Of a stretch of 64,000 nt of DNA, positions 16,160-29,220 are shown one piece after another; positions within the stretch are counted from its first letter, which is position 1, and every line of letters starts with the position of its first letter. The translations under genes and the position numbers were made by a program. This DNA is from Polaribacter pectinis. GTDB taxonomy: Bacteria; Bacteroidota; Bacteroidia; Flavobacteriales; Flavobacteriaceae. Where the stretch lies: contig NZ_CP060695.1 of NCBI RefSeq assembly GCF_014352875.1, positions 1,891,501-1,955,500 on the forward strand. Reading direction: 5' to 3'. A model generated the notes under the pieces. That model had not been told where the DNA came from. It searched no databases and saw nothing but the letters and a program-made list of their open reading frames with translations.

Positions 16160-17400
16160 TTATTTTTTAATAAACTTTATGACATTTCCGGTATCCAATT
16201 TGAGGAAATACATCCCATTATTAAGTTGATTAATGTTTACCTGTGTTTCAGAAGGAAATATTCTACCTGTGCATATTTGTTTGCCAGTTATTGAATAAAT
16301 AGTATACTTATAACTGGTCAAAATGTTTGTTATTTCTAAACTATTTAATGCTGGGTTAGGCGTTATCCTAATATTAGCCTCACTTTCAATCTCCCCTACC
16401 GACAAATTGCCATACGTTGTATTAATTACTTCAGTAGCAAAACGCTCCCCAAGCTCAACTTGACCAGATGTGTCATAATGTATACCGTTGCCTCCCCAAT
16501 CATCAACTGACATCAATGAAAGATTATTAGTAGCATCCACAGTGTGTACATTTGAATTAGAAGAAGCTACAGCTGCTTGAGCAGTTCTTACAATATCTCC
16601 GCCCCCCCTGGTGTTGCAATTGTTCCAATAAAAAATGACGTTTCTCCCCATGTTGTATCCGAAACCAGTTTTCCATTGCTTGTTCCTGCTATGGCTGCTA
16701 TATCAGCTAGTATTAGATTGATAAACTCCGTTAAATTAGCCTCATATGCATTTGCTTTAGCAGTCGTTTTTGCATCTGCTTCACCCTGCATCCAAAGAAT
16801 ACCCTTAATTCTAAGAACATTTCCAGTTGGTAAATTGGATGTGGCATTGCTGATTGTTGTTATCAATTTATCGTATTGATTTAATCTTGAGTCACTAGGA
16901 TCAAAATCATGATAGTAGCCATCATTTAATAGTGAAGTAGATGATGCTATAGATGTTCCTCCTCTAGCAAATTTTATTAGTGCAATTTCTTCAGTTAAAT
17001 ATTTCTGCATTTCGAAGCCGAAAGACAGTTCAGAGCCAAACCTTCGACCAGATTCACTACCTCTTCCATTACCCCAATCAAAGCACATTCCTTCATAAGA
17101 AGTCATTGAATGCCATGCATTTTTTGGAGCCATATCCATACCTGCTGATGTTGGAATATCACTACTCTCGGTAGAACCATGAAAAAATCTAACATTATTA
17201 TGAACAACATTAAGGTCGGATCTACCAATATCAGACAGGGTTTCTGAAGATACTAGACCACCAACTGGGTTTTCTGTGATGCCATAGCCTTCAGAATTAG
17301 ATTGACCTGCAATTATCCAGGTATCAATAATGTTTTGAGCCTTTGTGGGTATAGTAATAAACAAAATAGCAATTAAAATTAATAGTCTTGTACAATTCAT
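16160..17400 (-). pseudogene. secreted SASA/DUF303 acetylesterase with T9SS sorting domain, frameshifted at a G7 tract
   Basis: The 5' frame (17400-16588) has a signal peptide (LLILIAILFITIPTKA), the SGNH-type block AGQSN near residue 33, RGGTS, and WMQGEAD, as in the SASA/sialate O-acetylesterase family. The 3' frame (from about 16606 to 16160) resumes with DIVRTAQAAVAS, the catalytic-type DWGGNGIHYDTSGQ, and a T9SS C-terminal domain (PNPALNSLEI, YSITGKQIC, GMYFLKL, VIKFIKK). The frames join at seven G residues (plus-strand C7 at 16601-16607); eight G would restore one ORF of about 413 residues. The predicted role is deacetylation of a polysaccharide outside the cell. It lies alone at the left edge of the PUL. 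Confidence 0.8.
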
Positions 17401-18731
17401 AATATTTAATTTAAGCTTAAAAGAATGATATTCAAATTAAATCATAAACGAATAATAATTGGGGTATTTTACAGTTAACTTAGGGGTGATATTGAGCAAT
17501 ATACTATTGTATATCGGTTTAGTTAAAATTTTCATTTTAAAATATCCAGAAATGGAGAAATAATTTTCGTTTGAATACTTAACTATGTTGTTTTTTAATT
17601 TAACTAAACAAAACCTTATTTTACATAATATAAAGCCTATAAATGAATTATGGATCAAAGAGATTATTCAAACGGGGTAATCTCCAGAATGACTAGTGAC
17701 GTTTGCAGCTAATATTCCTGTATCTGAAGGCGAAGAATCAGTTTGCAATGAAATATTGAAAAAACCAACACAAGAGGGTTAGTTTTTCTTTTGGATAAGC
17801 TAATATTAATTACTTTATGGGAATGCTACCTTCTTTTATTTTGAACCTTTCATTTGTATATTCTTAATCGCAATAATATACATATTGCCATTTAATCAAA
17901 ACTGACATAAATTATTTTTTTTCATCCAAAAGCATATATGCTTTTGGATGGTTTTTGGTTTAAAAAATTAATAATTTCTCTACTTCTTTTTGTTCTCACT
18001 TTTATCTTATTGTTTTTTTTTGCAAAACTTCTGAATGTATTGTTAAAGCATCATAGGTGTCAGTAATTATTCAAAGAACATTAGGTGCAAAAAAATAAAA
18101 AAAAGTCTAAAAGGATTATTATTAGCTTCATTTAAAAAATATTAGGAATAGTAAATATTGTTTTACTTGGAGTCTTTGCGTTTGATATGTTAGAGTTACA
18201 TTAACCAAACTAGAACAAGTATGTCCAAAATTAGTAACAGAAGTTTTGCTAGCAAGTTTGGGTGGATTCTTTGCTGATGTATTATTTGGGGTAATCTTAA
18301 GTTCTTTTTAAATAGTTCTATTACTTTATTTGGAATTGACGTTTACAAATCTCATCTTAAAAAAGATGCTACTGAAAAAAAACGTTTTTGTCTTTAAATC
18401 TTTAGGTGTAGTTTTGTGTATTATTAATCAGTATATCTTAAAACCATTTGTGGATGGCATAAATAATTACCCGGATTTCTCACTTGTAATGCTATTCTAT
18501 TTATTGAACATTATCCTTATGTTAGCAATTAGTAAACTAAAATCTGGTGTCGATACTTTTCAATTACAATTTATGTTTTTATAATAAGAATTTACGTATA
18601 CTTTTCAACATAAACAAATAGTAAACAGTGTTTTACACAATACCCCCTTTCCCTTATGTCGAACTCAGGTTAAAAAGACCCTTAAAATTAATATATAAAG
18701 GTTGGTTATTCCTAGTTTTCATAATATTTCA
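17401..18731. other. long region without a supported gene
   Basis: About 1.3 kb of AT-rich DNA between the acetylesterase and the GH2 gene. The longest plus-strand ORF (18330-18584, 84 codons) is hydrophobic. It is preceded in another frame by EVLLASLGGFFADVLFGVIL (about 18240-18300), so a decayed membrane-protein gene is possible but not convincing. A strong hairpin lies at 17923-17950. Nothing else is supported. Confidence 0.5.
17923..17950. terminator. perfect palindromic terminator
   Basis: A 28-nt perfect palindrome (CATCCAAAAGCATA / TATGCTTTTGGATG) is flanked by a T-run before it (tttttttt, serving the minus strand as A-run) and gttttt after it. It is isolated, with no intact gene ending here, so it probably belonged to a lost gene. 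Confidence 0.65.
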
Positions 18732-21914
<3,183 letters not shown>

Positions 21915-23170
21915 TTATTGATTCCAATTATCTGTTCTAAAAGACGAAACTGGTAAAAGACTGTTACTGAAAAGTGTTCTTACACCACAGTTTTTCCAAG
22001 CATATCTTACTGCCACTGGATTTGGGACTTTATCACTTAAAACAAGTATCTTTTTATGTTTTATAATTTTCGCAGTGGCAGGGTAAAATGTTTTATCAGT
22101 TTCAGCTATTTCATAGTTTTTTAATTTACCATAACTATACAAGCCCATTTTCATGTTTTCAAACGATAGTTTAATTCTTTGTTTTTCAACTTTAAAAGAA
22201 TTATATTTTGGTGCATCTACAGCTATGGTTTTGTATCCGTAGGTTTTGTGAAGTGCTTTGTATAATAATCGATTTGCAACTTCTTTTTTATTTGGTGGAT
22301 GAATAGAATATGCATCACCAATATCCATTGTAATTGCAATTCCAGTATTATTAATTAAATCCACACATTGAAATTGAGATTCTCTCATAAAAGCAGTGTT
22401 TTCATTCTTTTTAGTTGCACTATTATTGCCATACATAAAAGGGTTAATTTGGGTGCAATAAAACTGGAAATCGCCAATACCCCCAGCGAGTTTGCCAATC
22501 TTTAACCATTGCAGGAAATAATTTTTTATATTCTTCTGGGGCTTTTCTGTTAGATTCTCCTTGATACCACAACGCCCCTTTTATTGTAAATGGAATTAAA
22601 GGGTTAATCATTGCGTTAAACAATAGTGTTGGTTTTATATTTGGTTTTTTTGTAATGTCCAAATTCTTTGTATTTACATTTTGATACTGACTCAAAGATT
22701 CAGAACTCATCCAAACTTCAACTTTGCTTCCGCCCCAAGATGAGTGAATAAGCCCTACTGGTACGTCTAAAAATTCTTGTAATTGTTGTCCAAAAAAATA
22801 AGCTACTGCACTAAAATCTGAAACACTTTTAGTTGTCGCTTTTTGCCAAGAAATATGCTTTTTTAATTTTATTAATGTAGTTTTAGAAGCTTTTTTACAT
22901 ACTGTAAATAACTTTAAATTATTATTATTCGCACTCATAATAGCTTTTGTTGCACCAAAAGTGGGTTGCCTCTTAAAACCTCTTAATGGTTGTTGCATAT
23001 TAGATTGACCAGAACATAACCAAACTTCTCCAAACAAAATATTGTCTAAAACAATATTTGATGTTTTACTTTTTAAAGTGATTTTTTGAGTTTTCTTGCT
23101 ATTGGTCGTTTTAATTTCTAAACGCCAATTACCATTTTCATCAGCTTTAACCTTCATTGTTTTTTTTCAT
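21915..23170 (-). pseudogene. SASA/sialate O-acetylesterase-like gene with N-terminal deletion and frameshift
   Basis: The open part (23157-22444) starts at DENGNWRLEI, which aligns with about residue 65 of the homologue at 46933-48333. The signal peptide and first beta domain are missing, and an orphan ATGAAAAAAAAC at 23170 looks like the old start fused to the middle of the gene. LCSGQSNMQQPL and WYQGESN mark the SGNH hydrolase core. The frame ends after QTRWGYW; shortening the G5 tract (plus-strand 22480-22484) by one gives WGIGDFQFY and joins the 3' frame (TQINPFMYGN ... SIHPPNKKEVANRL ... FRTDNWNQ) to 21915. Two independent lesions make inactivation likely. It lies between a sulfatase (9 bp) and GH2 in one operon. 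Confidence 0.85.
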
Positions 23171-23180
23171 AAATTTTATG

Positions 23181-24782
23181 TTATTCTTTGGTTATTTTAC
23201 TTCCCCACCAATCTTTATTAGGTGTAAAATTATCTGACAACATTTTCTTTCTTTCTTTTTCAAGTTGAACCAAACGTTTTTCTCGAATCATTTTTTCGTA
23301 TTTAGCTCTTTTTATAGGGTCAAATCCAGTATCTTTTTTAGGGAATTTAGCATCAACACTATGTAACCAATCTTTTAAATTTTTACTTAATTTTGATGAA
23401 ATTTCTGATTTTTTAGAAGCAACATTATGTTGTTCAAAAGGATCGTTTTTTAGATTGTATAATTCATTAGAATCATCTTCGTAATAATGTATTAATTTCC
23501 AATCTCCTTTTCTTATTATAGATGACGGATCCCCTCCTTGATTACCATAATGTGGGTAATGCCAGTACAATGGCCTTTCTTCGAGGATTTTTCTTCCTTC
23601 AATAATTGATTTTAAACTAATGCCGTCTTTATGTTGATTTGGCAATAAATCAATCTGTGCATATTCTAAAATAGTTGGATACAAGTCTGCTCCAGTAACT
23701 GGGTAATCAATCGCTTTTTCATTGTATTTATTCCAAGGAACATAGATTAGATAGGGTTCTCTAATCCCACCTTCCCATTGATAACCTTTTCCACCTTTGT
23801 ATGGTAAATTTGATGTTGAAAAATTATCACCAGAAGAAACACCTCCATTATCTGAAGTAAAAATTACGATAGTATTTTTATCTAATCCTAATTCTTTTAA
23901 TTGATTTAAAACAAGACCAACTGCATCATCCATACTTTCTACTAAACCTCCATAAATAGGATTGTCTTGCGTTTGACGAATTGGTAATTTTCTTTCCATT
24001 ACAAATCCGTTTTTTGCAATTCCCTGAGATTTTGCTTTATCCCTATATTTTTTCCATTTTTCTTGATTGGTTTGAATCGGTCCATGAACAGCATAAAAAG
24101 AAAGAAAAGCAAAAAAAGGTTTCGCTTTATTATGTTTCATAAAGTTTATGGTTTCATGTGCCAAACGCTCAGAAAGATTTTCACCATCTTTTGTATTTTC
24201 TAATTTTGGGTTTATATATGGTGAAAAATAACCTCCTTTAGGACTGCCTGAATGCCAGCCACCAATGTTTACATCAAACCCGTGGTTTTCTGGATACGAA
24301 CCTTCTTTTCCTAAATGCCATTTTCCAGCAAAAAAAGTTTTGTAACCATTTGCTTTCATTGCTTCAGCAATTGTTATATCTTCTTTTGGCAAACTCAACA
24401 TATATTCTGCAGGTAATAATTTGTCTTGTCTATTATTTTTTCGCCAGTTATTTCCTGCTTTTGCACCAATCCAATCTGTAACTCCATGTCTAGCAGTAAA
24501 TTTACCAGTCATCAAAGTTGCTCTTGATGGACTACAAACTCTACTTCCTGCATAACCTTGTGTAAAAATTGTGCTTTTAGATGCTAGTTTATCTATATTG
24601 GGAGTTTCGTAAAAAGTACTTCCTGCAAAACCTAAATCTTTTAACCCTAAATCATCTACTAAAAAAAAAAGTATATTTGGTCTTTTGGGCACTTTCAAAC
24701 TCATAGGACTTATTGTTGTGCTTTCTTTACAAGAGAACATAACAATAGTCATTATAAAAAGCATAATTTTGAGTTTCATCAA
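23181..24782 (-). CDS. type I sulfatase, lipoprotein
   Basis: 533 residues. The lipobox FSCKES (Cys18) indicates membrane anchoring. The alkaline-phosphatase-superfamily core begins NILFFLVDDLG, where the Asp pair binds Ca; the formylglycine motif is C83 in RVCSPSRATLMTG; later come AGKWHLGKEG and FTSDNGGVSSGD. Type I sulfatases need maturation of this Cys by a formylglycine-generating enzyme or anSME, and neither is encoded in the window. The enzyme should remove sulfate esters from glycan units. It is the first gene of the left minus-strand arm, divergent from the PUL regulator across a 296-bp gap. Confidence 0.93.
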   Translation of the reverse strand: MMKLKIMLFIMTIVMFSCKESTTISPMSLKVPKRPNILFFLVDDLGLKDLGFAGSTFYETPNIDKLASKSTIFTQGYAGSRVCSPSRATLMTGKFTARHGVTDWIGAKAGNNWRKNNRQDKLLPAEYMLSLPKEDITIAEAMKANGYKTFFAGKWHLGKEGSYPENHGFDVNIGGWHSGSPKGGYFSPYINPKLENTKDGENLSERLAHETINFMKHNKAKPFFAFLSFYAVHGPIQTNQEKWKKYRDKAKSQGIAKNGFVMERKLPIRQTQDNPIYGGLVESMDDAVGLVLNQLKELGLDKNTIVIFTSDNGGVSSGDNFSTSNLPYKGGKGYQWEGGIREPYLIYVPWNKYNEKAIDYPVTGADLYPTILEYAQIDLLPNQHKDGISLKSIIEGRKILEERPLYWHYPHYGNQGGDPSSIIRKGDWKLIHYYEDDSNELYNLKNDPFEQHNVASKKSEISSKLSKNLKDWLHSVDAKFPKKDTGFDPIKRAKYEKMIREKRLVQLEKERKKMLSDNFTPNKDWWGSKITKE

Positions 24783-25078
24783 TTTTAAGATTATTTTTTT
24801 AAAGATATATTATCTCTAATGTTAACTTTTTTTTACAAAATAGATGCTTTTTTAATTTCTTTTATTTTGTTAATACAATTTTATTGAGAATAAAAAAAAA
24901 CAACATTAATATTAAAGAATTTATTTGCATCCTAGTTTTCAAAGTTAATTAAACTTATTTCCTATTTTAGGGTTATATGTATTGATTTATGGGTGCAAAT
25001 ATGTCAATTTATGTTCTTTTATAGCATATTTAAAGGATTATTACTAATTTTAGCAACTTAATAAACTAAATTATTATA
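24783..25078. promoter_or_regulatory. divergent regulatory gap between left-arm operon and PUL regulator
   Basis: 296 bp, very AT-rich, between divergent starts at 24782 and 25079. It must hold promoters in both directions. TTTATTTG near 24919 is one mismatch from the TAnnTTTG box for the plus strand. No clear inverted or direct repeat for the regulator's HTH was found by eye. Confidence 0.4.
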
Positions 25079-28000
25079 ATGTTCAAAGAATTTATAAGCA
25101 TATCCGTTTTCTTTTTTTCAACTTGTTTTTTCTCTCAAAACTATAACGAAAATTTTGTAATTGATTTTATTACAACAAAACAAGGGTTATCACATAATTA
25201 TGTATCAAGCATTGTAAGCGATAATTTGAATATGAAATGGATTGGCACAGAAAATGGCATTACAAAGTTTAATGGTTATGATTACGAAAACATAAAACCT
25301 AGTTTGGAATTTAAAGGCTTACTAAATGAAAATATAGAAGTTCTTTTTTTAGATAATAAATCAAATATATGGATTGGAACCAAAAGTGGAGGATTGTCTT
25401 TTTTAGATATTAAAAATTATGAAATAAAAGAATACAACTACTTAGTAGATATTGCTAACGAAGAAGACCTTAGAATAACTACAATTTCACAAGATTCATT
25501 AGGCAATATTTGGGTTGGAACATGGAAAAGAGGAGTGTTTATTATTGACACAAAACAAAATAAGCTAATCAAGCATTTTAATTTTTACGAACCAGTTTAT
25601 AGCATAATAAAGGATTTTAAAAACAATATGTGGTTTTGTAATGGTACAACACTACTTCATTACAATATGAATAACCAAAAGGTTACAAAATACAATTTTA
25701 ATAATCAAATTACAAATATACTTTCAGATCACAGCAGAAATAAGGTCTGGATAGCATCTTCTGGTGAAGATTCAAATATATATAACTACGATTATCAAAC
25801 AAAAAAAATAGAAGCAATAGATATTGGAGTTACTAGTGGTTTTTCAAAGAAACTATCTATTGACAAACATAATAGAATCTGGATAGGAACATGGAGAAAT
25901 GGAATCTACAGAAGCAACAAGAATGTAACAGAATTTAAAAAAATTGAATTAGTATCAGATAATTCTAAAAGATTAAAAGGAAATTATAATACAATTTTAG
26001 ATATTCATCATGATAAAAATAATGTTACATGGCTTTCTACGGCTGGAGGTGGAGTTATAAAGATACTTGAAGGGAATGGTTTTAATAATATTAATGAAGA
26101 AATAAGAAATAAAGATCTTAAAGAAAACTTAAATTGTACAAGTATATATAAAGGGGGTAAAAAAATATTTTTAGGAACATTATTAAAAGGAGTCTTTTAT
26201 GGAGAGGATTTTTCTAATTTAAAGCAAATAAAAAAAATAGGAAATGTCAAAGTAAACGTATTATATGAAAACAATGAAAAACTATATATAGGTACAGCAG
26301 ATGGGTTCTTAATTTACAATTTAAAAACTGAAAAAATTTTATTTTCAACTAATATAATCAATAAAATAACTTCCTTTTTAGTAGATGAAGATAAATTGTT
26401 TATTGGAATGCAACAAAAAGGTTTGGCTATTGTTGACAAAAAAAACATACATAACCTAAATTCTTATATTTTTTACAAAGAAAATTTAAATAAAAACAAA
26501 ATTGAAAGTAATAGAGTAACGAATATTGTCAAAGATGAAAAAGGTAATATATGGGTTAGTACATACAACGGTATACACTTATATAACAGAGATAACAAAA
26601 CTCTTATTCATCAATCTAAATTATTAAAAGAAAAATTACCAAGTGTTATAATTAACTCGATGGCAATTAGATCTGGTAAAATATGGTTAGCAACCCCAAA
26701 TGGATTGATAAAGTTAAATAAAAATGGTGCGAAATTAAATATAGAAAATATACTAACAAAAAAGAATGGTCTTAATAGTGACTTTATCTGCTCCCTTACT
26801 TTTGATAATAAATCTAACTTATGGTTTAGTACACATACAGATATTGTAAAATATGATTATATCAAGAAAACTTTTCTAAGTTATGGAGACATTAACGGCA
26901 TAAAGTCTACCTCATTTAATAATAATAGTTTTTTTAATTATAATAACGAGTCTATTTTTTTTGGAGGTATAGATAATGTTACATTTTTTAATCCTTCAGA
27001 AATTAAAAATTATAAGAATATCCCTGAGATAGTTTTTACAAGTTTAAGGGTCAATAATGAAATTATAAGATATAAATCAAACAATTCAATTTTAAAGAAA
27101 AATTTTAACTATGCTAAAACTATAAAATTATCTCACAAACAAAATTTCTTTTCTACAAGATTTGTTGTAAATGATTTTTTAGGAAATTTAAACGTAAAGT
27201 ATAGATATATACTAGAAGGATATCAAGATAACTGGATAGATTTACATAATAGAAATGAAATTAACTTTGCTGGCTTATCTCCTGGAAAATATATTTTAAA
27301 AGTAGCATCTTCAAGAGATAATCAAAATTGGAGCAAACCAAAATCAATAGAAATTACATTGTCTGGTTCACCTTGGAAAAGTCCACTTGCAATCTTTATT
27401 TACTTATTTGTTATTTCTTTAATAGTAGTATATTTAATAAGATCTAATAATGCAAAATTAAAACTTAAAAACAAACTTGAAATTGCCAAAATTGATAAAG
27501 AAAAAGAAATTAAATTAACAGAAGCTAAATTAAATTTCTTTACAAATATTTCTCATGAATTTAGAACACCATTAACACTAATTGTAAGCCCTCTAAAAGA
27601 GTTAATGGACACTGATAACTTACCACCCAAAATATTTAAAAGTCTAAGTTATATGGATAGAAATACAACAAGGTTATTAAACTTAATTAATCAATTGTTA
27701 GATTTCAGAAAAGCGGATCATGGCTTACTGAAATTAGATGTTTCTAATGGTAACTTTGTACGTTTTTCTAATGAAGTATATTTGTACTTTAAAGAAGCTG
27801 CAGAATCTAAAAATATTGTATACAATTTTAAAACAACAAAAGAAAAAATAGTTTTTCCTTTTGATAGATATAAAATGGAAATTGTATTATGTAATATAAT
27901 TTCTAACGCTTTAAAATACACTTCTTCTGGAGATGAAATTAAAATTGAAATAGACAATAATGATAGTTTCTGTATTATCAAGGTTACAGATTCTGGTATT

Positions 28001-29086
28001 GGAATAAAATCAAAACATTTAGATAAAATTTTTGATCGTTTTTTTCAAATAAAGTCGGCAAACAGTGTTAAAATGGTTGGTAGTGGTATTGGATTGTCTT
28101 TTTCAAAAAAAATAGTAGAACTACATCATGGAATTATTACTGTAAATAGTAAAATAAATAAAGGAACAGAGTTTATTATAAAACTAGCAATGAACCCAGA
28201 TTTATATGAAGGTAATATTAATAAGAATTTTATGACCTCTGATAATATTAAAGGATATCTAAAAAATCCAGAGTCGCTAGGTATAAAATCTTTGAGTATT
28301 GACTCAAAAAAAGACAACACAGTTCTTATTATAGATGACAATCCAGAAATACTAAGTTATTTAAAAGATATTCTTGCAGAAGATTATAATTTACTTACTG
28401 CAGAGAATGGTGATATAGGTTATAAAAAAGCCTCTTCAGAAATTCCAGATTTAATTATTAGTGATGTTATGATGCCAGGGAAAGATGGTCTAACTTTATG
28501 TAAAAAATTAAAAGGACAAATAACAACTTCTCATATACCAATTATACTATTAACAGCAAGAACCTCTACTGTATTTGAAATAGAGGGTTTAAAAACTGGC
28601 GCAAATGATTATATTACAAAACCTTTTGATGCCAAAGTAATTAAAGCAAGAGTTGAAAGTTTAATAGAAAACAGAGAAAAATTAAGAATTCATCTATTAA
28701 ATAAAGTTCGTTTTAAACCAACAGCTTCAGAAATAGAATCAGACACTGATATAGAAAATGCTTTTATTACAAAGGCCATTCTTTTAGTAGAAAGTAATTT
28801 CGAGAATAGCTCTTTTGGAATTGATACTATGGTAGAGGAATTAAACATGAGTAGATCTAGCTTATTTAGAAAGATAAAATCATTAACAGGTCTTTCTTTA
28901 TCTGCTTTTATAAGATCTATAAGATTAAAACGAGCTGCTCATTTAATTTTAACTTCAGACCTAAATCTAAGTCAAATTTCGTTTGAAGTTGGTTTTAACG
29001 ATTATAAATATTTTAAAACTTCTTTTAAAAAACAATTTAACTGTTTGCCTTCTAAATACTGCAATACTTATAAAGAAAGAAGCTAA
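25079..29086 (+). CDS. hybrid two-component system regulator (HTCS)
   Basis: 1335 residues with the full HTCS order. A signal peptide is followed by a periplasmic two-propeller sensor of Reg_prop repeats (repeated xxxWIGTxxxG such as NIWIGTKSGGL and RIWIGTWRNGI), a Y_Y_Y domain (YRYILEGYQDNWIDL) and a membrane helix near residues 768-790. Then come the histidine kinase with His826 in ISHEFRTPLT, the ATPase domain (DSGIGI, GSGIGLSF), the receiver with Asp1129 in ISDVMMPGKDG, and an AraC HTH at the end (FEVGFNDYKYFKTSFKKQF). HTCS proteins bind a specific oligosaccharide in the periplasm and activate the adjacent susCD operon. Its position immediately upstream of susC fits that role. Confidence 0.97.
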   Translation: MFKEFISISVFFFSTCFFSQNYNENFVIDFITTKQGLSHNYVSSIVSDNLNMKWIGTENGITKFNGYDYENIKPSLEFKGLLNENIEVLFLDNKSNIWIGTKSGGLSFLDIKNYEIKEYNYLVDIANEEDLRITTISQDSLGNIWVGTWKRGVFIIDTKQNKLIKHFNFYEPVYSIIKDFKNNMWFCNGTTLLHYNMNNQKVTKYNFNNQITNILSDHSRNKVWIASSGEDSNIYNYDYQTKKIEAIDIGVTSGFSKKLSIDKHNRIWIGTWRNGIYRSNKNVTEFKKIELVSDNSKRLKGNYNTILDIHHDKNNVTWLSTAGGGVIKILEGNGFNNINEEIRNKDLKENLNCTSIYKGGKKIFLGTLLKGVFYGEDFSNLKQIKKIGNVKVNVLYENNEKLYIGTADGFLIYNLKTEKILFSTNIINKITSFLVDEDKLFIGMQQKGLAIVDKKNIHNLNSYIFYKENLNKNKIESNRVTNIVKDEKGNIWVSTYNGIHLYNRDNKTLIHQSKLLKEKLPSVIINSMAIRSGKIWLATPNGLIKLNKNGAKLNIENILTKKNGLNSDFICSLTFDNKSNLWFSTHTDIVKYDYIKKTFLSYGDINGIKSTSFNNNSFFNYNNESIFFGGIDNVTFFNPSEIKNYKNIPEIVFTSLRVNNEIIRYKSNNSILKKNFNYAKTIKLSHKQNFFSTRFVVNDFLGNLNVKYRYILEGYQDNWIDLHNRNEINFAGLSPGKYILKVASSRDNQNWSKPKSIEITLSGSPWKSPLAIFIYLFVISLIVVYLIRSNNAKLKLKNKLEIAKIDKEKEIKLTEAKLNFFTNISHEFRTPLTLIVSPLKELMDTDNLPPKIFKSLSYMDRNTTRLLNLINQLLDFRKADHGLLKLDVSNGNFVRFSNEVYLYFKEAAESKNIVYNFKTTKEKIVFPFDRYKMEIVLCNIISNALKYTSSGDEIKIEIDNNDSFCIIKVTDSGIGIKSKHLDKIFDRFFQIKSANSVKMVGSGIGLSFSKKIVELHHGIITVNSKINKGTEFIIKLAMNPDLYEGNINKNFMTSDNIKGYLKNPESLGIKSLSIDSKKDNTVLIIDDNPEILSYLKDILAEDYNLLTAENGDIGYKKASSEIPDLIISDVMMPGKDGLTLCKKLKGQITTSHIPIILLTARTSTVFEIEGLKTGANDYITKPFDAKVIKARVESLIENREKLRIHLLNKVRFKPTASEIESDTDIENAFITKAILLVESNFENSSFGIDTMVEELNMSRSSLFRKIKSLTGLSLSAFIRSIRLKRAAHLILTSDLNLSQISFEVGFNDYKYFKTSFKKQFNCLPSKYCNTYKERS

Positions 29087-29220
29087 GAGCAACCTAATAG
29101 AGCTATTTACACCTATTATTTGGTTTATTTAACCCTCTTTCAATGCTTCTTTTTACAGAATTTTGTTCAATGAAAAGTTATAGTGACTTTATTTCAATTA
29201 ACAAAAATTAAAACTCAAAC

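Noticed and set aside
18330..18584. 84-codon hydrophobic ORF
   Set aside because: It has no convincing start context or homology and lies in a degenerate region; at most it is a fragment of a decayed membrane protein.
25079..29086. Tandem Reg_prop motifs as DNA repeats
   Set aside because: The repeated WIGT-type motifs are protein-level propeller blades; the DNA copies have diverged and do not form a DNA repeat.
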